The notes: a model not told the origin generated them from the sequence alone. A stretch of 64,000 nt of DNA from Paracoccaceae bacterium (GCA_004153385.1 SDAL01000001.1:868001-932000), one strand, 5' to 3'. Counted from the first letter of the stretch, positions 10,145 through 19,674 are shown. Program-made: numbers and translations.

Positions 10145-10174
10145 AGCGGCTCGATTTCGGGCCGCTTTCTTTTT
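10145..10174 (+). terminator. Rho-independent terminator of the cold-shock gene
   Basis: The hairpin has arms AGCGGC and GCCGCT around a 10-base loop and is followed directly by TTCTTTTT. The position, 58 bases after the csp stop, fits. Confidence 0.85.
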
Positions 10175-10237
10175 GTGTTATCTCTATTTATGATATCTGT
10201 ATCGCCTGCCCCGTGGTCGGCTGCCTCACGTCTGGCG

Positions 10238-10957
10238 TTATAATACACGCTCATCAGCGATAAGTGCCGCCCATGTATGCGGACCAGCGATGGCATCGTT
10301 ATCAAGACCGCGATCCGATTGGAAACGCCGTAGCGCGCCTTCGGTCTTTACCCCGAAAATCCCATCCACCGCACCGGTCGTATACCCTGATTCCAGCAAT
10401 CTGGTTTGCAACTGGGCAACCGCGCGCCCGCTGTCACCAAAACGGACATGCGGATAGCTTGGCACGGGTGACAATGCGGCCTCGAACCTGCGCGCAATTT
10501 CCGCGATCTGTTCTGCACAATCTCGACCGTTGATAATGCGGCGCGCAGAGACATAATCGGCACCGGTTGCATTGATATGATCCGATAGACATACGCCGGT
10601 AAACCAGCCATCACGAGCCCCCTTTACCAACACCTGCGCAGCAATCTCGGGCTGTAGGGCCAGATCATACTCCCGCGTCAAACCGATCCCGCCCAAGGCA
10701 CGATCCGCGAACGCATAGTTGCGCGCCCATGTCAGCTGCACAAATCCGCGCCCGTATGCGGGATAATACCGCAGCGTCTTGCGATAGGGTTCGGCACGGT
10801 GCCCCAAATAATACGCCTCTCGTACAGGCTCCATCGTTCCAGCTGTTTCCCAAGACGCGGTGGCCATCACATAGGCGGTCTGGCGTCTATCCAATCCAGC
10901 TTTGCGCGCATGCTGCAGTATAAGAGTGCTACAGCCGTGGTTCAGGTCCAGCTTCAT
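10238..10957 (-). CDS. Endolysin-like protein: GH19-type glycosidase plus peptidoglycan-binding domain
   Basis: This is a 239-residue protein. Residues 1-150 resemble the chitinase/lysozyme fold of GH19-like endolysins: ASWETAGTMEPVREAYYLG with candidate acidic catalytic residues, then GRGFVQLTW and NYAFADRALG. Residues about 165-235 are a PG_binding_1 domain with two DGIFG/AIAGPHTW-type repeats. No signal peptide is present, as in holin-dependent phage lysins. The ATG was chosen because AAAGGAG lies 6 bases upstream; the longer frame adds only eight residues. No other phage gene is adjacent, so it may be a domesticated lysis or cell-wall remodelling gene. The C-terminal domain resembles that of the broken lysozyme near 56.4 kb. 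Confidence 0.8.
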   Translation of the reverse strand: MKLDLNHGCSTLILQHARKAGLDRRQTAYVMATASWETAGTMEPVREAYYLGHRAEPYRKTLRYYPAYGRGFVQLTWARNYAFADRALGGIGLTREYDLALQPEIAAQVLVKGARDGWFTGVCLSDHINATGADYVSARRIINGRDCAEQIAEIARRFEAALSPVPSYPHVRFGDSGRAVAQLQTRLLESGYTTGAVDGIFGVKTEGALRRFQSDRGLDNDAIAGPHTWAALIADERVL

Positions 10958-11417
10958 GACAGTCTCCTTTAATCCGATCACAGGGATAAGGAGCAGCTTG
11001 TCTTCACAGCCTCTCGTGACGTTGCACTACGCCTGTGGCAACGATCACATACGCAAAATGCCAAACCACTCCTTATAAGAAGAGATCTTAGGCCTGCCGT
11101 CAGGGGCGTTGCGCGAATTCAGGCACTACCGCATGCAATAAACGCAACCTTTATACTCTTATTCGCAAACAGGCATATTATATATATTACAGCCTATTAT
11201 GATTTTTTTCCGGATGGAAAATTTTCAAATATTGAAAAGAATACAGCCCGAATATAAAACTGTGGCATCTTAATCGCATTATTTCTTATATTTCATTCCA
11301 CGCAAAAACATCCTCATGGAAAAAGAAATTTTAATATATTATTAACTTCAACGAAGCCAGATACGACCTCCTTTTAAAATCTGATCTGGCGGGCGATTTA
11401 AAAGGGAATTTGTAAAG
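10958..11417 (+). other. AT-rich intergenic leader before the outer-membrane protein gene
   Basis: No open frame is supported here. Base composition falls sharply, with long A/T stretches from about 11160 to 11345, against GC-rich flanks. The region probably holds the promoter and 5' leader of the following beta-barrel gene. I cannot place a convincing -35/-10 pair. Confidence 0.5.
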
Positions 11418-12134
11418 ATGAAACGCACTCTCCTCTCCTCTTCCGCCGCCTTTATCCTCCTTGGTTCTGCTGCATCCTACGCTGGTGGTTATACAACCCC
11501 TGTTGTAGATCCGGCACCTGTGGCGCCGATCGTGCTTGAGCAAATGCCAGCCGATTGGGTCGGTGGATACGCCGGTGCGACGCTCGGCTACGCCTTTGGC
11601 GGGGACGATGATGTTGGCCTTTTTGACGGTACAACAAACTTGGGCCGAATTGGTAAATTGGAATTCGATGGCGCAAACGCAGGGATCCGTGCCGGCTATT
11701 TGTGGCAGTATTCCAAATGGGTCTTTGGTCCGGAAATCGGTTATGAAGCAGGCAACATCCATGATTCCTTCGGTTTCGACGACGGTTTGGGCGGCGGCAC
11801 GTTCAAAGGCAAAGCAGAAGACGTGATCGCGCTGCGCGTGAAATCCGGTTATGCTGTCAGCCCCGAGACGCTGATTTACGGGATCGCCGGTATTGCCAGC
11901 GGTAAGTTCGAATATAGCGCAGAGGGTGCTGGCCAATCGTTCAAGGACGATTTCCGCACCACCGGCTATATTGTCGGCTTCGGCGCGGAACAAAAACTGA
12001 CCGATATGATGTCGATCACTGCTGAGTATGAATATGCTAACTTCGGCAGTGAGTCCATTACTCTGGATGACGTCCAAAGCACTGCGTCCCCCGATTACAG
12101 TAATATCAAGGTCGGCGTAAACTTCCGCTTCTGA
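11418..12134 (+). CDS. Small outer-membrane beta-barrel protein (Omp25/OmpA-like porin family)
   Basis: This 238-residue protein has a clear signal peptide (MKRTLLSSSAAFILLGSAASYAGG). A barrel body of alternating residues follows: WVGGYAGATLGYAFGG, the AGIRAGYLWQ strand and an EYEYANFGS strand. The C-terminus is VGVNFRF, whose terminal phenylalanine is the classic outer-membrane insertion signal. The family (surface-antigen/Omp25-like, usually 200-250 residues) stabilises the outer membrane or acts as a slender porin in alphaproteobacteria. A purine-rich AAAGGGAA site precedes the start. It is monocistronic, with a perfect palindrome 26 bases after the stop. The long AT-rich leader suggests strong expression or post-transcriptional control; that is inference. 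Confidence 0.88.
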   Translation: MKRTLLSSSAAFILLGSAASYAGGYTTPVVDPAPVAPIVLEQMPADWVGGYAGATLGYAFGGDDDVGLFDGTTNLGRIGKLEFDGANAGIRAGYLWQYSKWVFGPEIGYEAGNIHDSFGFDDGLGGGTFKGKAEDVIALRVKSGYAVSPETLIYGIAGIASGKFEYSAEGAGQSFKDDFRTTGYIVGFGAEQKLTDMMSITAEYEYANFGSESITLDDVQSTASPDYSNIKVGVNFRF

Positions 12135-12159
12135 TAACGATATCTTCCGATATATATAT

Positions 12160-12193
12160 GCAAGGCCCGTCATGTATACATGACGGGCCTTGC
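12160..12193. terminator. 34-bp perfect palindrome, probable bidirectional terminator
   Basis: The arms GCAAGGCCCGTCATGTA and TACATGACGGGCCTTGC are exact complements with no spacer. The palindrome sits between the convergent outer-membrane gene and the ICMT-like gene. There is only a weak U tract on either side, so termination is likely but an operator cannot be excluded. Confidence 0.65.
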
Positions 12194-12263
12194 CGCTATT
12201 GCCCGGGTCCGTGATCTGCAAACCTCAAAAGATCGAAAACCGATCGGATGGCATACGGTTTCA

Positions 12264-12761
12264 TTACCCCCGAAACGGTGCCAGTGCCTTGTGCTCTGCC
12301 CGTATACGCACCCACAGCATTGCCGCGTTCAGTATCGTGAAAACCGCAGCGACCCAAACCAGGCCAAGCACCATCGGGGCTGCGATAATCTCTGCCACCA
12401 CCACCATATAATTGGGATGCGAGACATATTTGAACGGCCCGCGGACCACCAAAGGCTCTTCAAGGATAATAATGCGCGTGGTCCACCGCCGTCCCAAGCT
12501 TGCCAGTATCCACACGCGCAAACATTGCAAAACCGCAAACAAGATCAACCAGCCAATGCTAATCGCTTGATCATACCCGAAAACCAGCAAGCAGGCGATC
12601 CACGTACTGTGCATCAAAACCATCGCCGGATAATGCGCCGCGCCCACCTCATAGGCTCCTTTGGAAAAAAGCCGGCGTGTGTTGCGGTTGGCAATGACCA
12701 GCTCGCTTAGTCGCTGAACGACAATAAATCCCAAAAAAACCACGCTCGCCCAATGGATCAT
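12264..12761 (-). CDS. ICMT-like methyltransferase, partner of the type III polyketide synthase
   Basis: This 165-residue integral membrane protein has four to five hydrophobic helices. It carries the C-terminal isoprenylcysteine carboxyl methyltransferase signature GPFKYVSHPNY followed by RIRAEHKAL. Bacterial members next to type III polyketide synthases (for example the Bacillus bpsA-bpsB pair) O-methylate alkylpyrones or alkylresorcinols. Its ATG overlaps the synthase stop in an ATGA junction, so the two are translationally coupled. The proposed function, methylation of the polyketide product in the membrane, is inferred from that pairing. Confidence 0.85.
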   Translation of the reverse strand: MIHWASVVFLGFIVVQRLSELVIANRNTRRLFSKGAYEVGAAHYPAMVLMHSTWIACLLVFGYDQAISIGWLILFAVLQCLRVWILASLGRRWTTRIIILEEPLVVRGPFKYVSHPNYMVVVAEIIAAPMVLGLVWVAAVFTILNAAMLWVRIRAEHKALAPFRG

Positions 12762-13822
12762 GGCGCACCGTCTTGAACATGGAATGGCAGGAAAGACGCC
12801 GTGAAGCCGGGCCCCAACGCGCAAGCCATCATCTGGCCTGTCGTGCCCGCCTCCAGCACAGATTTCATCACAAACATTACCGTTGGGGCAGACATATTGC
12901 CCGCTGCGCGCAAGGTGGCACGCTCCGCATCCAATGTGCCCTGCTCCAGATGCAATGCCGCCTCGATCGCCTCAACGACCTTGGCCCCACCGGGATGGCA
13001 AACGTATCTGTCGATCTGTGTATGTGTCAGCCCGGCCGCTGATAATGCCCCCGACATCGCAGTTGCGAGTTGTTCGTTTACAAACGACGGGATTGATCTG
13101 TCGAACACGACACCGAAGCCATTTTCATCCACATCCCAGCCCATGATGCCCAGCGTATCCGGCCACATGGTCTGATGCCCCTCGCCCAATATGACGACCT
13201 TACCGGATGCGGGGGCAGTTGTGCTGATACAGGCCGCCGCAGATCCGTCACCAAACAACGCCGTCGCAATGATATCCGCTTTTTGAAAGCGATCCGCACG
13301 AAAGGACAAAGAACAGGTTTCAATCACGACAAGCAGAACCTTTGCGCCGGGCTTGCCTGCAGCAATTGATCGCGCCACAGACAGGCCGGATACGCCCCCG
13401 GCACAGCCCAGACCGAACAGGGGAACCCGCATAATATCTTCGCGGAAATTCATTTCGGAAAACACCTGCGCATCCAGTGTCGGTGTCGCAATGCCGGTAG
13501 AGCAGACCGTGACCACACAATCCACCTGTTCCCCCGTCCAGCCCGCTGTGGCCAGCGCACGCTGACCGGCCGCCACAAACATCGCTTTCGCGCCGATCAT
13601 AAACGCCGCATTCCGATCTGCCCAACCATGGTCTTGGGAAAACCACTCTATCGGCACAACGCTATAGCGTTGATCAATTCCAGCAGTCTCGAAGGTTTTG
13701 GAAAGCCGTTCGAACTGCGGGTATTTGTCGCCAAAAATCATGGAGGCGCGGGCGCGGATATCCTCTTGGGCAAAACAAAAAGGTGGCAGCGCGGTCGAGA
13801 GACCATGTAAATATGCAATCAT
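12758..13822 (-). CDS. Type III polyketide synthase (chalcone/stilbene synthase superfamily)
   Basis: This 354-residue protein carries the full catalytic triad of the family: Cys140 in FGLGCAGG, His276 in YVCHPGGAK and Asn309 in AAGNMSAPT. Such enzymes condense an acyl-CoA starter with malonyl-CoA to give alkylpyrones or resorcinols. The ATG giving MIAYLHGLST is preceded by AAAGGCAAG; the longer frame adds 22 unlikely residues. Substrate length cannot be read from sequence. Together with the overlapping ICMT-like gene it makes a two-gene lipid-polyketide operon. Confidence 0.93.
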   Translation of the reverse strand: MIAYLHGLSTALPPFCFAQEDIRARASMIFGDKYPQFERLSKTFETAGIDQRYSVVPIEWFSQDHGWADRNAAFMIGAKAMFVAAGQRALATAGWTGEQVDCVVTVCSTGIATPTLDAQVFSEMNFREDIMRVPLFGLGCAGGVSGLSVARSIAAGKPGAKVLLVVIETCSLSFRADRFQKADIIATALFGDGSAAACISTTAPASGKVVILGEGHQTMWPDTLGIMGWDVDENGFGVVFDRSIPSFVNEQLATAMSGALSAAGLTHTQIDRYVCHPGGAKVVEAIEAALHLEQGTLDAERATLRAAGNMSAPTVMFVMKSVLEAGTTGQMMACALGPGFTASFLPFHVQDGAP

Positions 13823-14355
13823 TTCTTGCCTTTTACTATCTGGATTTGAACAAATCGGTGCAGTCCCACGCGGGCAGATAGCAAGCACAAAGGATGGCGA
13901 AAACTCTGCCGCCTTAACGCCTTCAAACTGGTTTTGGTGTAGGCCCGTATCAAGAATGTAATCCTCGAGCTACGGCTGTCGAATTATTTCAAATAAGCGC
14001 CAAAAAAAGCCGCCGGTTCGGTTTGTGAGCGTCACGCAACAGCGTGTTTTGCGACCCGACGACAGGGCCGGGCATGCAAACGCAGTATATCGATCACACC
14101 GATACGCAACGGGATGCAGGCAACACACGCGTTGGAGGCGATCCGGTCAGAGCATGGCTATCGCCACAATATAGCAATGGCCCGCTGCGTGATGCCCCTT
14201 GAGGGTCGCATGAACGCAAGACGCGCGCTGTCCGCTGGTTTGCGGTGCAGCAAATGGCGGCGCGGGGGGTGACGATGCCCGTCACACTGTGTGGTGAAGC
14301 GCCCCGCCTGCCGCCTGCCGCAGCCAGCTCAAGGGCGCGCTCAACACCGCATCCT
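13823..14355. other. Intergenic region without a supported gene
   Basis: This stretch lies between the divergent ends of the polyketide operon and the AGE isomerase gene. Short frames exist on both strands but none shows a ribosome site plus protein-like composition. It probably contains the promoter of the polyketide synthase near 13830-13950. Nothing else can be supported. Confidence 0.4.
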
Positions 14356-15612
14356 TCAAAGGCTGCGCACGCCACCTGCCAGTGATGCGGACACCGGTAT
14401 CAGCGGCGTTACCGTTGCCTGAAAATCATGATAAAGATCCTCTCGCGTCGGGTAGACAACGCCCGTCAATGCCCCGTCTGCATCGACCTCGTGGCGCCAG
14501 CCGCCAGCCGTGTGGTCAATCAATGTGCTGGCGATATAATCCCAGACCATACGGTAAGTATCCTCAAACCGTCCGTCGCCGGTCAACCGGTACAGCATCA
14601 ACGCAGTGTTGGCCGTTTCAGCCTGCACCCAGTAGGCACGGTTTGGCACCGACACCTCGTTATCCCATCCGAGCGTGTACACCATGCCAGGTTTGCCATC
14701 CGGCGCCCAGCCGTGCCGCATCGCGTAATCGAAAAGCCGCACTGCATCTGTGTGCACCCAATCGGGCACATCACGGCCGCTCTCGCGGCACGCGGCCCCG
14801 ACCTTCAGCAACAAGCCGGCCCATTCTGCGTGATGGCCCGGGGTCAGCCCCCAAGGCCGCGTATCATCGGCTGGCTGATCTGCGCCGTAATCGGGCAGCA
14901 ACGCCCAATCCGGCGCGAAATGCTCCGGCAGACGGCCATTATGTGCATCGGGGATATCATGGCCAAACCGCGTGGCCAGCGCAAGCGCGCGGTCCAGCCA
15001 GCGCGGCTCGCCTGTCGCGTCGTGCAACGCAAGACAGGCCTCTGTCGTGTGCATATTGCAGTTGGCACCACGATAGGCTTCGGGATCGCTCCAGTCATGC
15101 GCAAAAGACGGCTGCATGACCTCCTCTTCCGCAATCCAGAAATGACGGTCGATTACCTCTACGGCCGCCTGCATCAGTTCTGCCCCGCGCGGACGTGCGG
15201 CCATCGTCGCACTCGCCCCCGCCAAGGCTACAAACGCGTGCAGATATGCCTGTTTGCGCGATGGGCCAGAGGCATCCGCAAACCAGCCGCCCTGCGCATG
15301 ATCCCGCAACGGACCATCCAGCAAGGCCGCGATCGCATGATCGGCCAGAGGCGCCGCCCCCGGCACCCCCATCATCGCGCCAAGCGCGTAGCAATGCGCC
15401 TTGCGCGCGGTGATCAGCGATTGGGCGGTTGCATCGACCATCGTGCCGTCGTTGCCCAATGTGGCAAACCCGTCGGCCACGCGCGCTTTGGCATAATGAT
15501 GCAAAAGGCGCTGACCTTCTTGCAAAAGCCAGTGACGATGGGCCTCGCGATCCGCCCACGGGGCGGACCGGAGCCGGATGTGCTGATCTGGTTGAACGCG
15601 CATATCATCCAT
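14356..15612 (-). CDS. AGE-family sugar epimerase/isomerase (YihS/mannose isomerase-like)
   Basis: This 418-residue (alpha/alpha)6-barrel protein belongs to the N-acylglucosamine 2-epimerase family. The family histidines are in place: NMHTTEACLAL, GLTPGHHAEWAGLLL and DLYHDFQAT. Members interconvert aldoses and ketoses or epimers (mannose, glucose, cellobiose, sulfoquinovose). The size and the PGHHAEW motif point to the YihS/ManI branch, but the substrate is not decided. Its ATG overlaps the upstream SDR stop by 8 bases; an alternative ATG lies 9 bases further in, just past that stop. Coupling to the SDR suggests a sugar oxidation/isomerisation module controlled by the IclR regulator. Confidence 0.88.
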   Translation of the reverse strand: MDDMRVQPDQHIRLRSAPWADREAHRHWLLQEGQRLLHHYAKARVADGFATLGNDGTMVDATAQSLITARKAHCYALGAMMGVPGAAPLADHAIAALLDGPLRDHAQGGWFADASGPSRKQAYLHAFVALAGASATMAARPRGAELMQAAVEVIDRHFWIAEEEVMQPSFAHDWSDPEAYRGANCNMHTTEACLALHDATGEPRWLDRALALATRFGHDIPDAHNGRLPEHFAPDWALLPDYGADQPADDTRPWGLTPGHHAEWAGLLLKVGAACRESGRDVPDWVHTDAVRLFDYAMRHGWAPDGKPGMVYTLGWDNEVSVPNRAYWVQAETANTALMLYRLTGDGRFEDTYRMVWDYIASTLIDHTAGGWRHEVDADGALTGVVYPTREDLYHDFQATVTPLIPVSASLAGGVRSL

Positions 15613-16420
15613 TGGTGATCATCCCGCCGTTTACATGCAACGTCTGCCCCGTCATGAAGCTGCTGTCCTGACAGGCGAGATAGACATAGGCTGGCGCCAG
15701 TTCGCTGGGTTGGCCCATGCGCCCCATGGGCGAGGACATCTCCTTGAGCATCTCTTTGTCGAAATCCTTGAACACCAACTGGATTTCAGTGGCCACAGGG
15801 CCTGGCGCCACCTGGTTCACGCGAATTTTGCGCTCAAGCAGCTCCAGCGCCAACGCCCGGGTGTAGCCGACGATCGCACCCTTGGTGGCGGTATAAGGCA
15901 CCAGCGCCGCGTTACCCACATACGCGTTGACAGAGGTCGTGTTGATGATGCTACTGCCTTCTTTCATATGATCGAGTGCAGCGCGGGTGGTGTAGAACAT
16001 CCCCGCCATATTCACATCGAAATGCGCCTGCCAGTCAGCATCCGTAATATCGGACTGACCGTGATAGGGCTTTTGCATTCCGGCATTATTCACCAGCACA
16101 TCAATGCCGCCCCACTCGGACACAACGGCCTCGACCGCGGCGGTGCATTTGGCGCTATCAGCCGTATCGCCTTGGACCACCAGCGCTTGGGCGCCTTCGG
16201 CCTCAATTCCCTTGCGTGTCTCTTCGGCACTGTCTGCATCGGTGTGATACAAGATCGCGACCTTCGCGCCCTCACGCGCCATATGCAGTGCTACAGCACG
16301 GCCGATGCCGCTGTCGCCGCCTGTGATAAGCACGCGTTTGCCGCTCAGTTTTCCGGCCGCCTTATACGCATCGGTGATATATTCCACCGGCGGCAAAAGA
16401 TCGTCGATATGGTCTGTCAT
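15605..16420 (-). CDS. Short-chain dehydrogenase/reductase (YghA/glucose-dehydrogenase-like)
   Basis: This 271-residue Rossmann-fold oxidoreductase shows the cofactor motif GGDSGIGR, NNAG, the catalytic Ser in NTTSVNAY and the YTATK catalytic Tyr-Lys pair. The N-terminal extension before the first beta strand and the C-terminal GGMITNG match the YghA/YhdF-type SDRs. The start is set by AAAGGAA 7 bases before the ATG giving MTDHIDD. It is the first gene of an operon with the AGE isomerase and divergent from the IclR gene. It probably oxidises a sugar or polyol; the substrate is unknown. Confidence 0.92.
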   Translation of the reverse strand: MTDHIDDLLPPVEYITDAYKAAGKLSGKRVLITGGDSGIGRAVALHMAREGAKVAILYHTDADSAEETRKGIEAEGAQALVVQGDTADSAKCTAAVEAVVSEWGGIDVLVNNAGMQKPYHGQSDITDADWQAHFDVNMAGMFYTTRAALDHMKEGSSIINTTSVNAYVGNAALVPYTATKGAIVGYTRALALELLERKIRVNQVAPGPVATEIQLVFKDFDKEMLKEMSSPMGRMGQPSELAPAYVYLACQDSSFMTGQTLHVNGGMITNG

Positions 16421-16521
16421 GGCAGGTTCCTTTCGGGTGTGTGAATGGCGCATTGCGCATCAGCCTTTGGCCGCGCGCTTCGGTGTGCCAACGAGGCCTC
16501 CACACCATTAGTTCCTGAAAA

Positions 16522-16544
16522 AATTCACCCTCATGGAGTGAATT
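16522..16544. promoter_or_regulatory. Candidate IclR operator in the divergent promoter region
   Basis: The inverted repeat AATTCAC-9-GTGAATT lies in the 184-base gap between the divergent SDR and IclR genes, in AT-rich DNA. IclR regulators bind such short dyads and usually control the divergent operon and themselves. The assignment is inference from position and symmetry. Confidence 0.55.
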
Positions 16545-16604
16545 ACAAAAATAAAACCCTACTATTTCCACCATGTTGAAATTTTCCAATTCCAAGGCGC
16601 CAGT

Positions 16605-17303
16605 ATGATCCAGTCCGTATCGCGTGCACTCCATATTCTTGAACTTTTGGCGCATTCGGGTGGATCGGCCCGATTGAAAGAAATTTCTCATGGCGCGGGG
16701 CTGAACGTGCCTACCGCGCATAATCTTCTTAAAACGCTGATCGCCTTGGGCTATGTAATACGGCGCACAGAGGATGCGCGCTATCACTTGGGCGACCGTG
16801 TCCTGAACCTTGCACGGGTTGCCGGAAACGATGACCAGCTGCGCGAACGGCTGCGTCCGGTGCTGGAGGCCGTGCAGCGTGAAACCGCAGAGACCGCTTT
16901 TGTGGCCGTACCATCGGGCGACAGGATCTATTTCCTTGATGTGGTCGAAAGCAGCGCGCTGCTGCGTGTCTCGGGCCAGAAAGGAGAGCGGGTCACAATG
17001 GTAGGCTCCGCCATCGGGCAGTTGTTTCTCGCCTATAATCCCGCGCTGCGCGCCCGCACCAAAGGCGCCGAGACGCTGGACCGCGAGCTTGGTGAAATTG
17101 CGCGACAGGGGTATGCGCTTGACCACGAGCAGGTGTTCACCGGTGTGGCGGCCGTTGCGGTGCCGTGGATGGAGGATGGCGAGATGCGCGCAGGTTTCGG
17201 CGTCACAGGGCCAGGCTTGCGAATGCAACCGGAGCGCCTGCCCCAAATCGCCCGACAGATGCAAGATATCGTGTTACGCAACCGCCTGGATCTGAAAATG
17301 TAG
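16605..17303 (+). CDS. IclR-family transcriptional regulator
   Basis: This 232-residue protein has an N-terminal winged helix (SVSRALHILELLAHSGG, LKEISHGAGLNVPTAHNLLKTL) and a C-terminal effector domain (ERVTMVGSAIGQLFLAYNP, GVAAVAVPWM) typical of IclR proteins. It is divergent from the SDR-AGE operon, which it most likely controls in response to a sugar-derived effector. The C-terminal domain is slightly shorter than the usual 250 residues but looks intact. Confidence 0.9.
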   Translation: MIQSVSRALHILELLAHSGGSARLKEISHGAGLNVPTAHNLLKTLIALGYVIRRTEDARYHLGDRVLNLARVAGNDDQLRERLRPVLEAVQRETAETAFVAVPSGDRIYFLDVVESSALLRVSGQKGERVTMVGSAIGQLFLAYNPALRARTKGAETLDRELGEIARQGYALDHEQVFTGVAAVAVPWMEDGEMRAGFGVTGPGLRMQPERLPQIARQMQDIVLRNRLDLKM

Positions 17304-18769
17304 CCACAGGACGCGCAGGACGCGTCCTGCTGTAATGGGGCCCTCGAAAATCCATGACGTTGGTGCAGCTTCATCTGTGGGCAGATTATACCCGCCCCGC
17401 CTGCCTGATGCGTTAAACGTTTTGGCACGGCTTGGCGGGAGCGAGGGTCACCCCCCGGATATCAGGCACGACCGGCACACACACTGCCATACCACAGGCG
17501 TCTGGAAAGGGTGACATCAACCGAAGCCTGTGGGCGTGACGCTGACGCGATGCGCGCGTGGACTGTCTGATGACATAAGCAGACGTAGAAGAGGCCCCCG
17601 CAGATGGTCCGGCCTGACCATCGTCGCCGCACATGCCGCTGCCCGTCCTTCGGGTGCACGTCCCCCTCGCCGTGGTTTTTGCTCAAGACCGGATTGTCCC
17701 ACAGGACGGGACGTCTGGTGGCCGTGCCAGAGGATGCTCCGCAGTATAGGGCGGTCGTGACGGCGCATCGGGTGTTTGCCGATCACAGCCAAACCGGCCA
17801 GCCCCTTGGGCCGGCTTGCACGACAGGGGCGCCTTCGGGCGCTGGCATTTTGCACCATCTCGGCCATAGCGCCTCAAATCACGGCAAAATTCCCCTCTGC
17901 CGCGCAGTCCGGTATCTGTGGGCTACATGAACCTGGACATCGCTGCCGTTCAGCAGTGAGTTGTGCAATAGCCCTGCGGCAAATGGTCCGGCCGCATCCA
18001 CACCGAGCAAGAGCGCGGCCGCACCTGAAATAGTTCTCAACACCTCCTGACATTCGGCTTTCGTAAAAAATGTCCCTAAAGCGCGACACACCGTGACAAC
18101 CGACGCGAGGCCCACGAACATATTTTGCAAGACCATTGCGTTGGTGCCGCTCGGCCTTCGGGGTGGACTGGTCGATGCCGGCTCGCCTCAGCCGACCGTT
18201 CTGAAGGCCAGCCCGATTGCCCCTATTGCAGCCCATCATAGACCGAAACCGGCGTATAGTCTTGGCGTTGGGGCCGTCTCCCTGCCCGACTGCGAGGACA
18301 GCGACGAGATGAAAACAACGCCAATACCGCTGGTAATCGTCAGATATGGCCGTTTTCAGTTCGGGCCGGATCAATCGCGTTATCGCGCCTTGCAAAGCCC
18401 TGATGCCACCTCGTCGCTATCGCCGGGCTATGGCGCGGTCGCGATCCCGGTGATATCGACGCCGGCGCGCTGGACAGTTTCAAAGAGATCGATAACGCGG
18501 CAAAAATAGGCGGAAGATTTGAATTCGGGCGAGGTGCTGATGAGGTTTTTGCCGTGCCTGAGCACGCCCTTGATGAATCCCACAAGACCTCTTTGGAGCC
18601 GGGCATGAGTAAGGCGTATCAGCTCAAAGAACGGCTTACATCGTTAACCTCTGCCAGCGCGACCGTTTCGGAACCCAACGACATGGACAGTTATTGCGGC
18701 GTCAGTGGGTCAGGGTCCGCAGCAAGCGAATTGGCGCAATGCAAGGCTGATGCCTGTCTGCGCCGTCTC
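17304..18769. other. Non-coding/decayed stretch, no intact gene
   Basis: About 1.4 kb carry only short frames that switch phase on both strands. On the minus strand, fragments around 17880-18140 and 18200-18330 have hydrophobic, protein-like composition (VGLASVVTVCRALGTFF, GAAALLLG) interrupted by stops. They could be the remains of a membrane-protein gene that I cannot name. On the plus strand, 18480-18660 encodes a helical stretch of unknown origin just before the broken efflux genes. I see no RNA gene here. Confidence 0.45.
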
Positions 18770-19674
18770 GGTTCAAGTGCCGGCGCGACCTATGGCTTGA
18801 CCAAGCACTGGCCTCCGGCGACGATGTCGACACCGGAGAGCTGCTGGCGCCGTTTCGCAACGATGAACAGTAAACCGCCTGACGAAGCGCCCACGCCAAT
18901 CTGTAACGTGTGAAAGCCAACGCCAAGGCGGCCGAACAGGATATTCCGGTCGTTGAAAGTGAACGACGCATCACACAGAGCGACAGGCGCGCTGGTCGCC
19001 TCGTCTCAGTGCGCGCGGTGCCACCAGCCAAGACCTGGCAGAGGCGCGCGACGAGATACTTACACGGGCAGAAATATCTTTGCAGGCCACGCTGGCAGTC
19101 ACCCGCGCCAAAGCTGCATTAGGCATCGCGCAGCTTTATTTGTGCGACATCCGGATTAGGGCACCCGGCGCAGGCCTGAGCCTGTCTCGCAACGCCGAGA
19201 ACGGAGATGTTGCCACTTTTGTCTTCGAAACGGCCCGCGACAAAGAAATGATGATCGAGGCGACCCTTCCCGATCCCGATCTGCAAAAGCTGCGTCCGGG
19301 CGCGCCGGCGACTGTCAGGCTGTCCAGCAATCGCGTGCTGGGCGGCTGTGTGGACACCATTGGTGGCCATATCGATCCCGAAACACGGCTGGCTATGGTA
19401 AGGATTTCCATCGAAAAAAACCTCGTGATAGCCGGCTCTTTCGTGACAGCTGAAATCTGGGGTGGACCGGACGGAGGGGATGAGTGTCCCGCTGCGCGTG
19501 CTTCAGGCAGACCGCTTGCAGCCCTCCCGGGGGGCTGGCGGCGGCAGACAGTCAGACTGTGGTGCGTGGCGTGACCGCGCGCGCTTTTTTGACAGCTTCG
19601 TGTTTGACGACACGAAGATCATGCCCGTCGCACTCCCGGCCTTGCCGACAGAACGGGATGAATTGGCAAAATGA
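18770..19674 (+). pseudogene. Broken RND efflux membrane-fusion protein (HlyD/AcrA type)
   Basis: Pieces of a periplasmic adaptor appear in successive frames. They run from a lipoyl-domain edge (ASGDDVDTGELLAPFRND) through a hairpin (KANAKAAEQDI, EILTRAEISLQATLAVTRAK) and a barrel (DIRIRAPGAGLSLS, LQKLRPGAPATVRL, IDPETRLAMVRISIE) to a tail ending ERDELAK. Stops lie in the first third, and the frame changes near 19040 and again near 19470. The tail ends in an ATGA overlap with the RND fragment, showing the original operon. Adaptors of this kind link inner-membrane pumps to an outer-membrane channel. It cannot make a functional product as read. Confidence 0.8.

Noticed and set aside
14094-14375. 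93-codon minus-strand frame upstream of the polyketide operon
   Set aside because: It has no ribosome site, overlaps the end of the AGE gene, and its composition is Ala/Arg/Cys rich.
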